Source: Bdellovibrionia bacterium
GTDB lineage: Bacteria; Bdellovibrionota; Bdellovibrionia; Bdellovibrionales; JAGQZY01
DNA: 64,000 nt
Assembly (NCBI GenBank): GCA_030424715.1
Contig: JAUHWH010000001.1
Location: forward strand, 124,001 to 188,000
Direction: 5' to 3'
A program made the position numbers and the translations under genes. Below, piece after piece: positions 16,355-25,609 of the stretch. Within the stretch, counting starts at the first letter, position 1. Each line of letters starts with the position of its first letter. The notes under the pieces were generated by a model. The model was not told the origin of the DNA, did no database searches, and saw only the letters and a program-made list of their open reading frames with translations.

Positions 16355-19204
16355 ATGAATCCTGTTGCCGGTTTTAACAGTCGCCATATCGGCCCCAACG
16401 CTGATGAGCAGCATAAAATGCTGGAATCACTTAGTTTATCTAGTCTAGATGAACTCATCTACCAAACGATTCCAGACAATATCCGGCAGCAGAAGAGCCT
16501 CGATCTCCCTCAAGCTTTGACAGAGGCGGACGTGCTAAAAAAGGCCAAAGACTACGCCGCTCAAAATAAAATTTACAAATCTTATATTGGCATGGGCTAT
16601 TACGACACTCATACACCCAGCGTGATCCAACGTTGTATCCTTGAAAATCCGGGCTGGTACACAGCCTACACCCCTTATCAGCCAGAGATTTCACAGGGAC
16701 GGCTTGAGGCTCTGATTAACTTTCAGACTATGGTGCAAGATCTTACGGGTATGGAGATCGCCAACGCCTCCCTTCTCGATGAGGGGACCGCCATTGCCGA
16801 AGCCGTCGCCATGGCTTTTCAAATTCAACGGCGTAAAAAGACAAGCCTTTTTGTTCTAGAACCCATTTTTAGCCAGAGCATGGCTGTTTTAAAAACTCGC
16901 TGCGAGCCCATTGGGATCACCGTTGAATCAGGAGAGCAGTTGCCCGAAAACCTTGACGACTATTTTGCCGTTGTCTCCCAGTATCCAAATGGTCTGGGCT
17001 CCATTGCCAATGCGGCGACCAACCTCGCCTCCGTGGCTCAATCCACAGCCCTCAGCATTGTCTCAGCTGACTTGATGAGCCTGTGTTTATTGAAACCTCC
17101 CGGGGAGATGGGGGCTGATATTGTGGTTGGAACCACCCAACGCTTTGGAGTTCCCATGGGCTTTGGTGGCCCTCACGCGGCCTACCTCGCAACCAAAGAT
17201 CAACACAAACGGTTAATCCCCGGCCGCATTGTCGGCGTATCAAAAGACTCTCAAGGGCGCCCGGCCTACCGCCTTGCCCTGCAAACCCGCGAACAGCATA
17301 TTCGCAGAGAAAAGGCCACGAGCAACATCTGTACAGCTCAGGTGCTGTTAGCTGTGATGGCGGGTATGTATGGCGTCTACCATGGGCCCGAGGGACTCAA
17401 AACCATTGCTGAAAACATCCACTCGAAAACCCGTCGACTGGCGCAAGCATTAACAAAAGCAGGATTTCAACTGGTCAGCCACGAGTTCTTTGACTCTATT
17501 TTTGTCAAATTGGAGGCCAATCAAATTACTAACCTTAAAAAGGCTGCTGAAAAACTAAGTATCAATTTTAACTACTACGAGGCGGGCCTGGTCGGAGTTT
17601 CTCTCGATGAAACGACTACAGAAAACGATCTTGAGCATGTGGGTCGACTTTTTTCAGAAGTGAATAATTCAAAAGTGGATGTTTCCAAGGACGCAACATG
17701 GCTCGACGATTCTCAAATGCGCACTTCCCCGTTTTTGACCCATCCCGTTTTCAATCGCTTTCATTCCGAAACGGAGTTGATGCGGTATATTCAGCGCCTG
17801 GAGAAGAAAGACCTCACTCTCGCTGATGCCATGATTCCTTTGGGCTCTTGCACGATGAAGCTGAATGCAGCCACCGAGCTCATGCCGATCACTTGGCCTG
17901 AGTTTGCAAACCTTCACCCTTTTTGCCCCATGAACCAAGCCGAAGGTTCTTTAGCCATGATTAAAGAGTTAAGGGGCTTTCTTGCAGAAATCACTGGGTT
18001 CGCCGATGTCTCGTTGCAACCCAATGCCGGCTCCCAGGGTGAGTACGCTGGCCTGTTAGCCATCCGACGCTATCACGAGCATCATGGGAATCCCGAAAGG
18101 CATATCTGTTTGATACCAAGCTCGGCCCACGGCACGAACCCTGCCAGTGCCGTGATGGCCGGTATGAAAGTGGTTATTGTGAAATGCGACGAGCAAGGCA
18201 ATATCGACATCGTGGATCTTCTCGAGAAGGCGCAAGATCACAAAAACTCATTGGCCGCACTGATGATCACTTACCCCTCCACCCACGGTGTCTTCGAGGC
18301 GGAAGTCAAAAAAATCTGTGAAATCGTTCACGACAATGGCGGCCAAGTTTATATGGACGGAGCTAACCTCAACGCCATGGTCGGCCTATGTCAGCCTGGG
18401 CAGTTTGGTCCCGATGTCAGTCACCTTAACCTTCATAAAACCTTTTGTATTCCACACGGTGGTGGTGGCCCCGGGGTTGGCCCCATCGGAGTCGCGGAAC
18501 ACCTAAAGCCATTTATGCCACAGCACAATTTAAACCCACTGGCTGGGCCAGAGACGGGGGCCGCCAATATCAGTGCCGCCCCCTGGGGTAGCGCCTTGAT
18601 CTTACCGATTCCCTGGGCTTTTATTTCAATGATGGGAAATGATGGTTTAAAGCAAGCCACTGAGGTGGCCATTCTTAACGCCAATTACATGGCCCACCGG
18701 TTGAAAGACCACTTCCCTATTCTTTACACAGGAACCCTCGGACGAGTGGCTCATGAATGCATCATTGACTTAAGACCTCTCAAAGAAGCGACAGGAATCA
18801 CCGTTGACGATATCGCCAAAAGACTGATGGATTATGGTTTTCATGCGCCCACCATGTCTTGGCCGGTGATTAACACAATGATGATCGAACCAACAGAGAG
18901 CGAAAGTTTAGAAGAGCTCGATCGTTTTTGTGATGCCATGATTTCGATACGAGAGGAAGTTCGCAAGGTCGAAAAGGGAGAATGGACAGCCACTGATAAC
19001 CCACTGGTCAACGCGCCTCACACCACCGAAAATTTGATGAACGACTGGGATCATGCTTATTCTAAACAAGAAGCTTTTTATCCGCTAAAGTGGGTCAACG
19101 AAAACAAGTTTTGGGTTTCTGTAAACAGGATCGACCATGTCTATGGAGATAAAAACCTTTTCTGCTCTTGCATTCCTTTAGAAGAGTACGCAACGAAAGC
19201 CTAA
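16355..19204 (+). CDS. gcvP: Glycine dehydrogenase (decarboxylating), P-protein, single chain
   Basis: The P-protein decarboxylates glycine with pyridoxal phosphate and transfers the aminomethyl group to lipoyl-GcvH. At 949 residues it is the single-polypeptide form, with two homologous halves. The second half has the PLP lysine in HLNLHKTFCIPHGGGGPG and MIPLGSCTMKLNAA; the first has GMGYYDTHTP and NASLLDEGTA. ATG at 16355 was chosen because GGAGG lies five bases upstream and the protein begins FNSRHIGP like known P-proteins; the frame extends 14 codons further. gcvT and gcvH lie about 17 kb away in the opposite orientation, so the system is split across two loci. Confidence 0.97.
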   Translation: MNPVAGFNSRHIGPNADEQHKMLESLSLSSLDELIYQTIPDNIRQQKSLDLPQALTEADVLKKAKDYAAQNKIYKSYIGMGYYDTHTPSVIQRCILENPGWYTAYTPYQPEISQGRLEALINFQTMVQDLTGMEIANASLLDEGTAIAEAVAMAFQIQRRKKTSLFVLEPIFSQSMAVLKTRCEPIGITVESGEQLPENLDDYFAVVSQYPNGLGSIANAATNLASVAQSTALSIVSADLMSLCLLKPPGEMGADIVVGTTQRFGVPMGFGGPHAAYLATKDQHKRLIPGRIVGVSKDSQGRPAYRLALQTREQHIRREKATSNICTAQVLLAVMAGMYGVYHGPEGLKTIAENIHSKTRRLAQALTKAGFQLVSHEFFDSIFVKLEANQITNLKKAAEKLSINFNYYEAGLVGVSLDETTTENDLEHVGRLFSEVNNSKVDVSKDATWLDDSQMRTSPFLTHPVFNRFHSETELMRYIQRLEKKDLTLADAMIPLGSCTMKLNAATELMPITWPEFANLHPFCPMNQAEGSLAMIKELRGFLAEITGFADVSLQPNAGSQGEYAGLLAIRRYHEHHGNPERHICLIPSSAHGTNPASAVMAGMKVVIVKCDEQGNIDIVDLLEKAQDHKNSLAALMITYPSTHGVFEAEVKKICEIVHDNGGQVYMDGANLNAMVGLCQPGQFGPDVSHLNLHKTFCIPHGGGGPGVGPIGVAEHLKPFMPQHNLNPLAGPETGAANISAAPWGSALILPIPWAFISMMGNDGLKQATEVAILNANYMAHRLKDHFPILYTGTLGRVAHECIIDLRPLKEATGITVDDIAKRLMDYGFHAPTMSWPVINTMMIEPTESESLEELDRFCDAMISIREEVRKVEKGEWTATDNPLVNAPHTTENLMNDWDHAYSKQEAFYPLKWVNENKFWVSVNRIDHVYGDKNLFCSCIPLEEYATKA

Positions 19205-19224
19205 AAGAAACGATCACATGTTGA

Positions 19225-20259
19225 TCAGTCGTTAAAATGGTTGTTCAGTTTCCCAGCCATGAGGTCCTCTTGGCTATGAAACTGGTCGCCAACGACCATG
19301 CCCGTCAACAGTGCCACAGGAGTGACGTCAAAGGCCGGATTGTGACAAGGGGCCTGCTCGGGGGCCCAACGGATCGCGCCGAAGTCTCCAAACACGCCTC
19401 GCACCTCATCTTCTTTTCTCATCTCAACAGGAATTCCTGAGCCATCACTACAGCTTGGATCAATGGTGGTTTGGGGGGCCACCGTGTAAAAAGGCACTCC
19501 ATGATGTTTGCATAGAACAGCCAAATTGTAGGTTCCAATTTTATTGGCAAAATCTCCGTTCATGGCAATTCTGTCAGCACCAAGGAACACTTTGTCCACT
19601 TTACCTTCGGCCATAAGGCTTCCGCTCATATTGTCACAAATTAGTGTGTAGGGCACCCCCGCCTTGTCCAGCTCCCATGTCGTAAGTCTCCCCCCCTGGA
19701 GGAGCGGACGGGTTTCATCAACATAGACGTGAATTTTTTTACCCGTACGGTGGGCATGGGTAATCAAGCCAAGTGCGGTGCCGATTCCGACCGTTGCTAA
19801 GCCCCCAGTGTTACAGTGGGTCAGAATACTGTCTCCATCTTGAATCAGCTTTTCTCCTACTTGGGCCATCTGTAAACAAAGCCTAACGTCTTCTTCAAAG
19901 ATTTCCACAGCTTTATCCGCGATCTGCTGTGGGTTCATGGATGACTCCGTAGCCACAGCGACCATACGGTCGATGGCGTTCATTAGATTGACCGCAGTGG
20001 GTCTCGAGGCCCGCAATTGCTCAGCAACACTCTTAAACCCAGAGAGTGTCTCGCCCTTCTTGGACCACAGGGCTAAAGATAAGCTTGCCGCCACACCGAT
20101 CAAGGGTGCACCGCGAACTTTTAACTGTTTAATGATTTGAATCATGTGCTCTGGGGATTCCACGGAAATCCAATTTTCAGTGTCCGGAAGCATTTGTTGA
20201 TCTAAGATCAGGAGTTCCCCATCAAGCACTTGCAACGAAATCGATTTCAAATTTTTCAT
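19225..20259 (-). CDS. mtnA: S-methyl-5-thioribose-1-phosphate isomerase
   Basis: MtnA converts methylthioribose 1-phosphate to methylthioribulose 1-phosphate in methylthioadenosine salvage. The 344-residue protein has the family signatures VRGAPLIGVAASLSLAL, LTHCNTGGLATVG with the catalytic cysteine, ETRPLLQGGRLTTWEL, and VFLGADRIAMNGDFANKIGT with the catalytic aspartate. It belongs to the eIF2B-like fold, but the ETRP and THCNTG motifs separate MtnA from eIF2B subunits. The ATG overlaps the stop of the class II aldolase gene by 4 bases, indicating a coupled pair. Confidence 0.95.
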   Translation of the reverse strand: MKNLKSISLQVLDGELLILDQQMLPDTENWISVESPEHMIQIIKQLKVRGAPLIGVAASLSLALWSKKGETLSGFKSVAEQLRASRPTAVNLMNAIDRMVAVATESSMNPQQIADKAVEIFEEDVRLCLQMAQVGEKLIQDGDSILTHCNTGGLATVGIGTALGLITHAHRTGKKIHVYVDETRPLLQGGRLTTWELDKAGVPYTLICDNMSGSLMAEGKVDKVFLGADRIAMNGDFANKIGTYNLAVLCKHHGVPFYTVAPQTTIDPSCSDGSGIPVEMRKEDEVRGVFGDFGAIRWAPEQAPCHNPAFDVTPVALLTGMVVGDQFHSQEDLMAGKLNNHFND

Positions 20260-20915
20260 AGTGTTTTGTTCCCTATTTTTTGTCTCATCTCATAGAGGGC
20301 TCGCACTTCGTCCTCTGGTAGATGGCTCAAGTCGGCCATCTGTATGGCTCGGTATAAAATTTCGGCGGAATGCTCCAGCCTCTCCATGCCCATGGTCGCC
20401 TCCTCCAGGGAGTCACCCCAAGTCAGTCCACCATGTCGGCTCAAAATCAAGATCTTGTGATCCTCAAGATAAGGTTTTAAGACCTCGCCCATGTCATTGG
20501 TGCCGGGGCGGGCGTAATCCACAATCGGAATCTTTCCGGCAGCCAGTATAATCTCAGAAAGGCAGGTGTTCGGGAGCTCTTTACTTTCTGGAAAAGCCAC
20601 CGTCCAGGCAATGGCCGTCGGAGGGTGGGCATGAACAACGGCCACCGCCGCAGCATTGCTATTGTACACCGCCAAATGCATCAATCGCTCTGAAGAAGGG
20701 ATACCATACAAGATCTCGTTTTTTAAAGTCACTAAACAAATATCGGAGGCTTCAATAAAGGCTTTAGCCTTCCCTGACGGGGTGATCAACACACCCTCTT
20801 CGACTCTCATACTGATGTTGCCATCGGCCGCCGCTAGCATATTTCTATTATACAGGCGCCGGCAAACATCAATGATTTGCTGACACTCTTCGCCGTATTT
20901 AAGGTGCGGACTCAT
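20256..20915 (-). CDS. Class II aldolase/adducin family protein, probable MTRu-1-P enzyme
   Basis: A 219-residue member of the class II aldolase family, with a zinc site formed by VVHAHPPTA and the later LSRHGGLTWG, a GNISMR phosphate-side loop and the acidic residue in SSERLMHLA. The family includes L-fuculose-phosphate aldolase and MtnB dehydratase. Being coupled to mtnA, it most likely acts on methylthioribulose 1-phosphate, either as MtnB dehydratase or as the Ald2-type aldolase of the DHAP shunt that yields methylthioacetaldehyde. No mtnC, mtnD or related genes are here, which mildly favours the aldolase. Start at ATG 20915 (AGGG upstream) is preferred over GTG 20921; it overlaps the upstream radical SAM gene. 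Confidence 0.72.
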   Translation of the reverse strand: MSPHLKYGEECQQIIDVCRRLYNRNMLAAADGNISMRVEEGVLITPSGKAKAFIEASDICLVTLKNEILYGIPSSERLMHLAVYNSNAAAVAVVHAHPPTAIAWTVAFPESKELPNTCLSEIILAAGKIPIVDYARPGTNDMGEVLKPYLEDHKILILSRHGGLTWGDSLEEATMGMERLEHSAEILYRAIQMADLSHLPEDEVRALYEMRQKIGNKTL

Positions 20916-21852
20916 ACTCACATCCCTGACTAATGTTGTTCTGCCTCATATAAGTCACAACATGTTGATAGTTTTGCATTTTGTTACGTGTCCACTGAGG
21001 ACTCACCAATTCATCCCAGCGAGATGCTGTCGCCACCAAGCGATGAATAGCGATGGCGGGAGAAAGGTGCGCGAGGAACAGCCCGACATATTCGGCGTAT
21101 GGCTCCATCTCAACAGGTTTGAACTTTTTAGTGTTATAAAGTTTTTCAAGATCCGTGTTTTTTAGCACATGCAGGTTGTGAAGCTTCACATTATCGAGTT
21201 GCAATTGATTGCACTGCTCAGCCGCAGCAATGATATCTTCTCGGGTTTCACCCGGCCAGCCAAACATCAAATGGACCCCAATATTAACCCTTGGGCACTC
21301 ACTTTTGATTCTTCGGATCGCGGCGACGGACTGTTCCGCCGTGTGCCCTCGCCGCATCCATTCGAGTTGCCGGTTGTCGAAACTTTGCACGCCAAGCTCC
21401 AATCCCATAAAACTGCGTTCCGCGACATCGTTAAAGGTCTCGAGTAACGCCGGCGACAAACAGTCTGGTCGGGTTCCAATGATAATACCCACAACATCAT
21501 CGTAACCGAGGGCAATCTCAAAGGCTTCACGAACGCGCTTCACTTGGGTGTAGGTCGTAGTGTAGGCCTGGAAATAAACAAAAAACTTATTGGTATTGTA
21601 GCGCTCTCGCACTCGTTTGCGATGCATCTCGATTTGTTCGCGCAAGGACCTTTGTTGATTTTCTGGATAGGCAAATGAGCCCCACTCGTCACAGAAAATA
21701 CAGGTTTTCAAGCCGCTGCCGTCTTTTACGTTCGGACATTTGCCAGCAATGGCGACCGGAATTTTAAAAACCTTCTCACCAAATTTATCTTTATAGAACC
21801 GAGAAACCGGATAAAATGGCATGTCTGGGGTATTCTGGCTTGCCTCATTCAT
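20899..21852 (-). CDS. Radical SAM protein, YhcC/TIGR01212 type
   Basis: A 317-residue radical SAM protein of the YhcC group, whose function is not established. It has the characteristic wide cluster spacing, CPNVKDGSGLKTCIFC, followed by FVYFQAYTTTY, GTRPDCL, LELGVQSFDN and HLMFGWPGET, typical of coproporphyrinogen-oxidase-like radical SAM proteins. The length matches the family. It is the first gene of a three-gene run with the aldolase and mtnA (23-base overlap), and is divergent from mnmD across 27 bases, so the two probably share a promoter region. Confidence 0.88.
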   Translation of the reverse strand: MNEASQNTPDMPFYPVSRFYKDKFGEKVFKIPVAIAGKCPNVKDGSGLKTCIFCDEWGSFAYPENQQRSLREQIEMHRKRVRERYNTNKFFVYFQAYTTTYTQVKRVREAFEIALGYDDVVGIIIGTRPDCLSPALLETFNDVAERSFMGLELGVQSFDNRQLEWMRRGHTAEQSVAAIRRIKSECPRVNIGVHLMFGWPGETREDIIAAAEQCNQLQLDNVKLHNLHVLKNTDLEKLYNTKKFKPVEMEPYAEYVGLFLAHLSPAIAIHRLVATASRWDELVSPQWTRNKMQNYQHVVTYMRQNNISQGCEYESAP

Positions 21853-21879
21853 GGGAATGACTTAACCAATAACGACACC

Positions 21880-22626
21880 ATGAGCAACTGTAAATCCCCA
21901 ATTTCATTTAAGATGCTGGAAACAGCCGACGGTAGCCCCACGCTCTCTCTGAATGACGGTGAAAAAATGCACTCTATGCAGGGCGCCTTCGCTGAGAGTC
22001 TTTATATTTACGGTGAGCTTCTGAAGGAGCCCATCGCATCCCCTCGAATTCTATCCGTGGGGCTTGGCCTTGGTTACAATGAAATTATTACTTTCGCCCA
22101 TTTTCTCAAGAAAGGGCGCACCGACTTCACGATCGAGTCCTATGAAAGTGTCGAGTTCCTGACACAAGCTTTGAAAAATTGGATTCAAGGGAACTCATCT
22201 CCCCTGCAGGAGTGCTATGAAAATATCCTGCACCGGACCTGTGAACATTTCGCGATCAACAAAATGCCGCTCTTAGAAAGCCTGCGCATGGGATTAAAAA
22301 ACAAAACTTGGACGATCAAGGGAGAGCTCCCCTTGGCCCCAACAACCCACCAAAGCTTTCAGGTAATTCTATATGATGCCTATAGTTCTGAAACCAACCA
22401 AGAACTGTGGAGTGAAAGCCATTTTGATTCCTTTATCCCGACTTTTTGTGATCCCGAATGTTGTCACTTTACAACCTACGCTGCCACCGGCGCCCTGAAC
22501 CGATCATTAAAACGGCACGGATTTACTGTGCTTAAAAGGCCGGGATTTGGGCACAAAAGAGAATCGACCCAAGCCCACCGAGTGGGTCTAAACAAAGGTA
22601 ATGAGCCAAGGCCTCTCCCTTCTTGA
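21880..22626 (+). CDS. mnmD: tRNA 5-methylaminomethyl-2-thiouridine methyltransferase, MnmD-like
   Basis: A 248-residue methyltransferase matching the MnmC C2/MnmD group, which completes mnm5s2U at tRNA wobble positions. Visible signatures are GSPTLSLNDGEKMHSMQGA at the N-terminus, the SAM-binding LSVGLGLGYNE, LYDAYSSETNQELW (the catalytic DAFSP region, here DAYSS) and the conserved end KRHGFTVLKRPGFGHKRE. The FAD oxidase domain of bifunctional MnmC is absent, so it is the stand-alone form. Methyltransferase identity and family pattern are firm; specificity is inferred. Confidence 0.8.
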   Translation: MSNCKSPISFKMLETADGSPTLSLNDGEKMHSMQGAFAESLYIYGELLKEPIASPRILSVGLGLGYNEIITFAHFLKKGRTDFTIESYESVEFLTQALKNWIQGNSSPLQECYENILHRTCEHFAINKMPLLESLRMGLKNKTWTIKGELPLAPTTHQSFQVILYDAYSSETNQELWSESHFDSFIPTFCDPECCHFTTYAATGALNRSLKRHGFTVLKRPGFGHKRESTQAHRVGLNKGNEPRPLPS

Positions 22627-22665
22627 ATAAAACTCAAGTCCAACTTGGCTGACAAGCGCTGCGTT

Positions 22666-22840
22666 TCAAAAACTCAAGCCCACTTCGAACCAATATTCAA
22701 AAAAGTCAGGCGAAACCTTGCCAAGGCGATCATCCAGACGGAATACCAACGAGACGGCTTCTCCCCGCTAGAGTGAACGTAAAATAGAAAGTGAGTCGAT
22801 TAAGGTTGCCCACTGCCAGACGGCCTTCGTTGGTCGTGCT
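22666..22840 (-). pseudogene. Decayed 3' end of a beta-barrel outer-membrane protein gene
   Basis: On the minus strand the last 33 codons before a TGA at 22666 read GEAVSLVFRLDDRLGK, then VSPDFFEYWFEVGLSF, with alternating hydrophobic residues and terminal Phe typical of the last strands of an outer-membrane barrel. In frame, TAG stops two codons upstream. One extra base there shifts the frame: moving one frame across it continues as GRLAVGNLNRLTFYFTFTLA, another barrel-like strand, until a TGA at about 22841. This is therefore the remnant of a barrel gene with a frameshift and truncation. The evidence is amino-acid pattern only. The rest of the stretch from 22627 to 23025 has no convincing gene; an imperfect hairpin (GAATTATGGCC against GGCCTAGAATTC) lies at 22912-22947. 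Confidence 0.5.
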
Positions 22841-23025
22841 TCATTTTGTTACGAACTGAAAAACTCTGCAAAACACAAAAGTGCCAATCTGATAATTAGG
22901 GTTTTTTGGTGGAATTATGGCCAGCTGAAAGAGCCGGCCTAGAATTCGCGTTCTGACAAGCTTGTTTAATTAAATCCCTACAAACACCTCAAGTATCGAC
23001 CCACAAGATCCGTTAGAGAGACATC

Positions 23026-23280
23026 ATGATCAGTCGCGAAAGTCTTAGAAAAAGGTATCAAAAACTCCAGGAGCACTTCGACTCGAGTGATCTCCTTGGT
23101 CTCTCCGCATTAATTTTTGGCCTCATCTTATCTAGCTCTGGTGCCCAGAACCAAGATGTTAAGCTTGAGACTCCAACTCCCACCGAACGAGAAAGCCCCT
23201 CAAAGGCCACGAGACGAGAGAAAAAGGTACAAAATAAGCAAAAAAAGCGGCATTCGACCACAGCCGCTCTCAGCCATTAA
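23026..23280 (+). CDS. Small hypothetical protein with one membrane segment
   Basis: This 84-residue protein has a basic N-terminus (RKRYQKLQEHF), one hydrophobic segment (LLGLSALIFGLILSSSG, about residues 25-41), and a strongly basic, Lys/Arg-rich tail. It looks like a small inner-membrane protein with the basic part in the cytoplasm. The ATG is preceded by AGAGAGA, a weak ribosome site. It ends one base from the convergent secreted-protein gene. No function can be named; coding status is probable rather than certain. Confidence 0.5.
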   Translation: MISRESLRKRYQKLQEHFDSSDLLGLSALIFGLILSSSGAQNQDVKLETPTPTERESPSKATRREKKVQNKQKKRHSTTAALSH

Positions 23281-23281
23281 A

Positions 23282-24328
23282 CTATTTTACTACAATCTGG
23301 ATGTCCTGCATCTTTGCCGGTACAATTTGAGGGTTGGCCTGATCGGGAGAGACAACGTTTTTGGTTCCGCTAACAGTCACCATGATGTTGCGATTGATGT
23401 ACTTGTTGCGATCGTACTGGGCGGTGTCCTGATTCTCATCCCAAACTTTCTGAAACCTCTCGCGAAGCTCTAAAAAGAGGTCAATGTCGTCGAAGTTGAC
23501 CACTGTAAAATTGCGGTTCACCCCATCTCCGTCCTCGGTGCGAATCGCGAATACATCAAACTTGATTTGCGGGCTCTTTGGAAACATCACCAGTGGCCCC
23601 GAAAGAGTCAGAGGTTTATCGTGGCCCTCGACAATCTCCTCAATCACCTCCACCGGGTGAGCCATCGAGGTGTCCAACTGTAGATGACTGGGGCGTTGCG
23701 GGAGCAACCGGACTTTATAATGAATCTTTATCTTGTCGTTACGAAATAAGTTTGCAACGAGCGAGGGCTTGTCGTTAAACACCGGAATCACTCGGTCACC
23801 AACTTCAACGACCAAGACTGCGCCTCCATTAGCAACGATATGAACTTTCCCGGTTAAGGTACTACCCTGTAAGATATCTTCTTCTAAAGCGGGGTCGTAT
23901 TTAAAGCTCTCCTGAGGACCATCATACGGCTTCACTACAGTGAGCGATGACACATTAATGTGCTTAAGAGGCGCTTCGTTTTTGAAAAACTCTCCGTTAA
24001 TTCGAATGCGATCATGACGCCGTAGTTTTAAAATGGACGCAAAAACTTCAGGATCTTTCGACATCATTGGCAGCTGAACGTTGACAAAAAAGTTTCCTGG
24101 GCGGCGCCATGTGAAAACAAATAAGAAGCTATCATCCACAGAGGCATGGACCCAGCCCTCAAGCCCCGCGCCCTTTAATTGTTTTTCTAGGCAGGTCATG
24201 TCGACCTTCACAGCGGGGTCGACCGATTCACATTTTGGAGTGGAAGTTGATACGCCTTCACTCTGCCCGTGTCCCCAAGCTGACAGAGCCACACTCAAAA
24301 CCCCAACCAAGATACAAAGCAATTTCAT
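23282..24328 (-). CDS. Secreted hypothetical protein
   Basis: A 348-residue protein with a clear signal peptide (MKLLCILVGVLSVALSAWG). The mature part is beta-rich with repeated segments such as RHDRIRINGEFF and FRNDKIKIHYKV, which resemble each other and suggest two or three OB-like or repeat domains in tandem. No catalytic motif is apparent. The start at 24328 has a GGGGGGATCG ribosome site; the same G-run site precedes the secreted genes at 27236 and 29800. It lies just downstream of purT's 3' end on the same strand but after a 92-base gap from the purT stop. Periplasmic or secreted location is inferred. Confidence 0.75.
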   Translation of the reverse strand: MKLLCILVGVLSVALSAWGHGQSEGVSTSTPKCESVDPAVKVDMTCLEKQLKGAGLEGWVHASVDDSFLFVFTWRRPGNFFVNVQLPMMSKDPEVFASILKLRRHDRIRINGEFFKNEAPLKHINVSSLTVVKPYDGPQESFKYDPALEEDILQGSTLTGKVHIVANGGAVLVVEVGDRVIPVFNDKPSLVANLFRNDKIKIHYKVRLLPQRPSHLQLDTSMAHPVEVIEEIVEGHDKPLTLSGPLVMFPKSPQIKFDVFAIRTEDGDGVNRNFTVVNFDDIDLFLELRERFQKVWDENQDTAQYDRNKYINRNIMVTVSGTKNVVSPDQANPQIVPAKMQDIQIVVK

Positions 24329-24420
24329 CGATCCCCCCATGAATGAATTTCAGCCGTAAGCTAGCAAAGACTCACCCTGTTGAAAAGGGTAAAACGGCCC
24401 CTTATTCGCCGAAAAAACAA

Positions 24421-25578
24421 CTATTTGGAATAACTGATCTTTACTAAACTGGCCGCTTTGCGAGCCCGACGCCTTGCCTTAACCACAGTCGAGTCGGTCG
24501 CCAGAGCTACTGCCATTCGCCTGTTTTTACGAGTTGTCGGTTTTCCGAAAACCCGAATATCCGTGTTCTTAATATGCAAGGCATCCTCCACTCCCTTAAT
24601 CTCAAAAGACTGAGAGTTGCGCGACGCCAGCACAACAGCGGATGCCGCTGGTCCTCTGGAATTTATCTTAGCTATGGGTAGCCCCAAAATAGCACGACAA
24701 TGTAAATCAAACTCAGACAAGTCTTGGGAGATCAAAGTCACCATACCCGTATCATGGGGGCGAGGGGAAAGTTCAGAAAAAATCACATCGTCTTTCGTTA
24801 TAAAAAACTCCACACCAAAAAGTCCGGCACCACCGAGACGGTCCGTTACTTTCTTTGCCATTTTCTTCGCTTTTGAAATTAAGGATGGAGGAACATTAGC
24901 CGGTACCCAGGATTCTCGGTAATCGCCATCAACTTGGATATGGCCTATGGGGTCAACAAACAGAGTCGGCCCCTTCTTCTGCTTGATCGTAAGGAGAGTG
25001 ATCTCCATTTCAAATTTAATGAACTCTTCAACGATCACTTTGGCGTTGTCTCCACGCATCCCCTGGCATGCCGTCCGCCAAGCTGATTTTATACTCTTAG
25101 GGGAGCTGACAACCGTTTGCCCCTTGCCCGAAGAAGACATCACCGGCTTTACCACACAGGGGTATCCAACACCCTGCGCCGCCAACGACAATTCATCGGC
25201 GTTCGAGGCATAAGCAAACTGTGCGGTCCGAAGGCCCAATTCAGAGGAGACCAGATCACGAATCGCATCCCGGTTCATAGTCAGATGGGTCGCTTCTGCC
25301 GTCGGTACCACAAAAATGCCTGTCTTCTCAAACTTCTGTAACATCTCGGTGCGAATGGCCTCTACTTCAGGTACGATAATATCGGGCTTGTGCTTCGCTA
25401 CCACTTTCTTCAACTGAGGGCCTTCGAGCATGTTAATGACTTCAAAAGCATCGGCCACCTGCATGGCAGGCGCGCCGGCGTAGTTGTCAACCGCCACAAC
25501 TTTTTGTCCCAGTCGCTTTGCGGAAATTGTGAATTCCTTGCCCAATTCGCCAGAGCCTAAAAGTAAAATTGTCTTCAT
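24421..25578 (-). CDS. purT: Formate-dependent phosphoribosylglycinamide formyltransferase
   Basis: PurT is an ATP-grasp ligase that formylates GAR using formate and ATP in purine synthesis. The 385-residue protein has [11 protein letters not shown] at the N-terminus, ATP-grasp segments [18 protein letters not shown] and [27 protein letters not shown], and the metal-binding [18 protein letters not shown] near residue 280. A C-terminal basic tail ([12 protein letters not shown]) follows. It matches the family length of about 390. It stands alone between the secreted-protein gene and the HTH regulator, 31 bases after the latter's stop. Confidence 0.95.
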   Translation of the reverse strand: MKTILLLGSGELGKEFTISAKRLGQKVVAVDNYAGAPAMQVADAFEVINMLEGPQLKKVVAKHKPDIIVPEVEAIRTEMLQKFEKTGIFVVPTAEATHLTMNRDAIRDLVSSELGLRTAQFAYASNADELSLAAQGVGYPCVVKPVMSSSGKGQTVVSSPKSIKSAWRTACQGMRGDNAKVIVEEFIKFEMEITLLTIKQKKGPTLFVDPIGHIQVDGDYRESWVPANVPPSLISKAKKMAKKVTDRLGGAGLFGVEFFITKDDVIFSELSPRPHDTGMVTLISQDLSEFDLHCRAILGLPIAKINSRGPAASAVVLASRNSQSFEIKGVEDALHIKNTDIRVFGKPTTRKNRRMAVALATDSTVVKARRRARKAASLVKISYSK

Positions 25579-25609
25579 AACTCATCACTCCATTTATATT
25601 ATCAGCACT

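Noticed and set aside
19205-19224. GATCA/TGATC hairpin between gcvP and mtnA
   Set aside because: Only five base pairs and no T run; possible but not distinguishable from chance.
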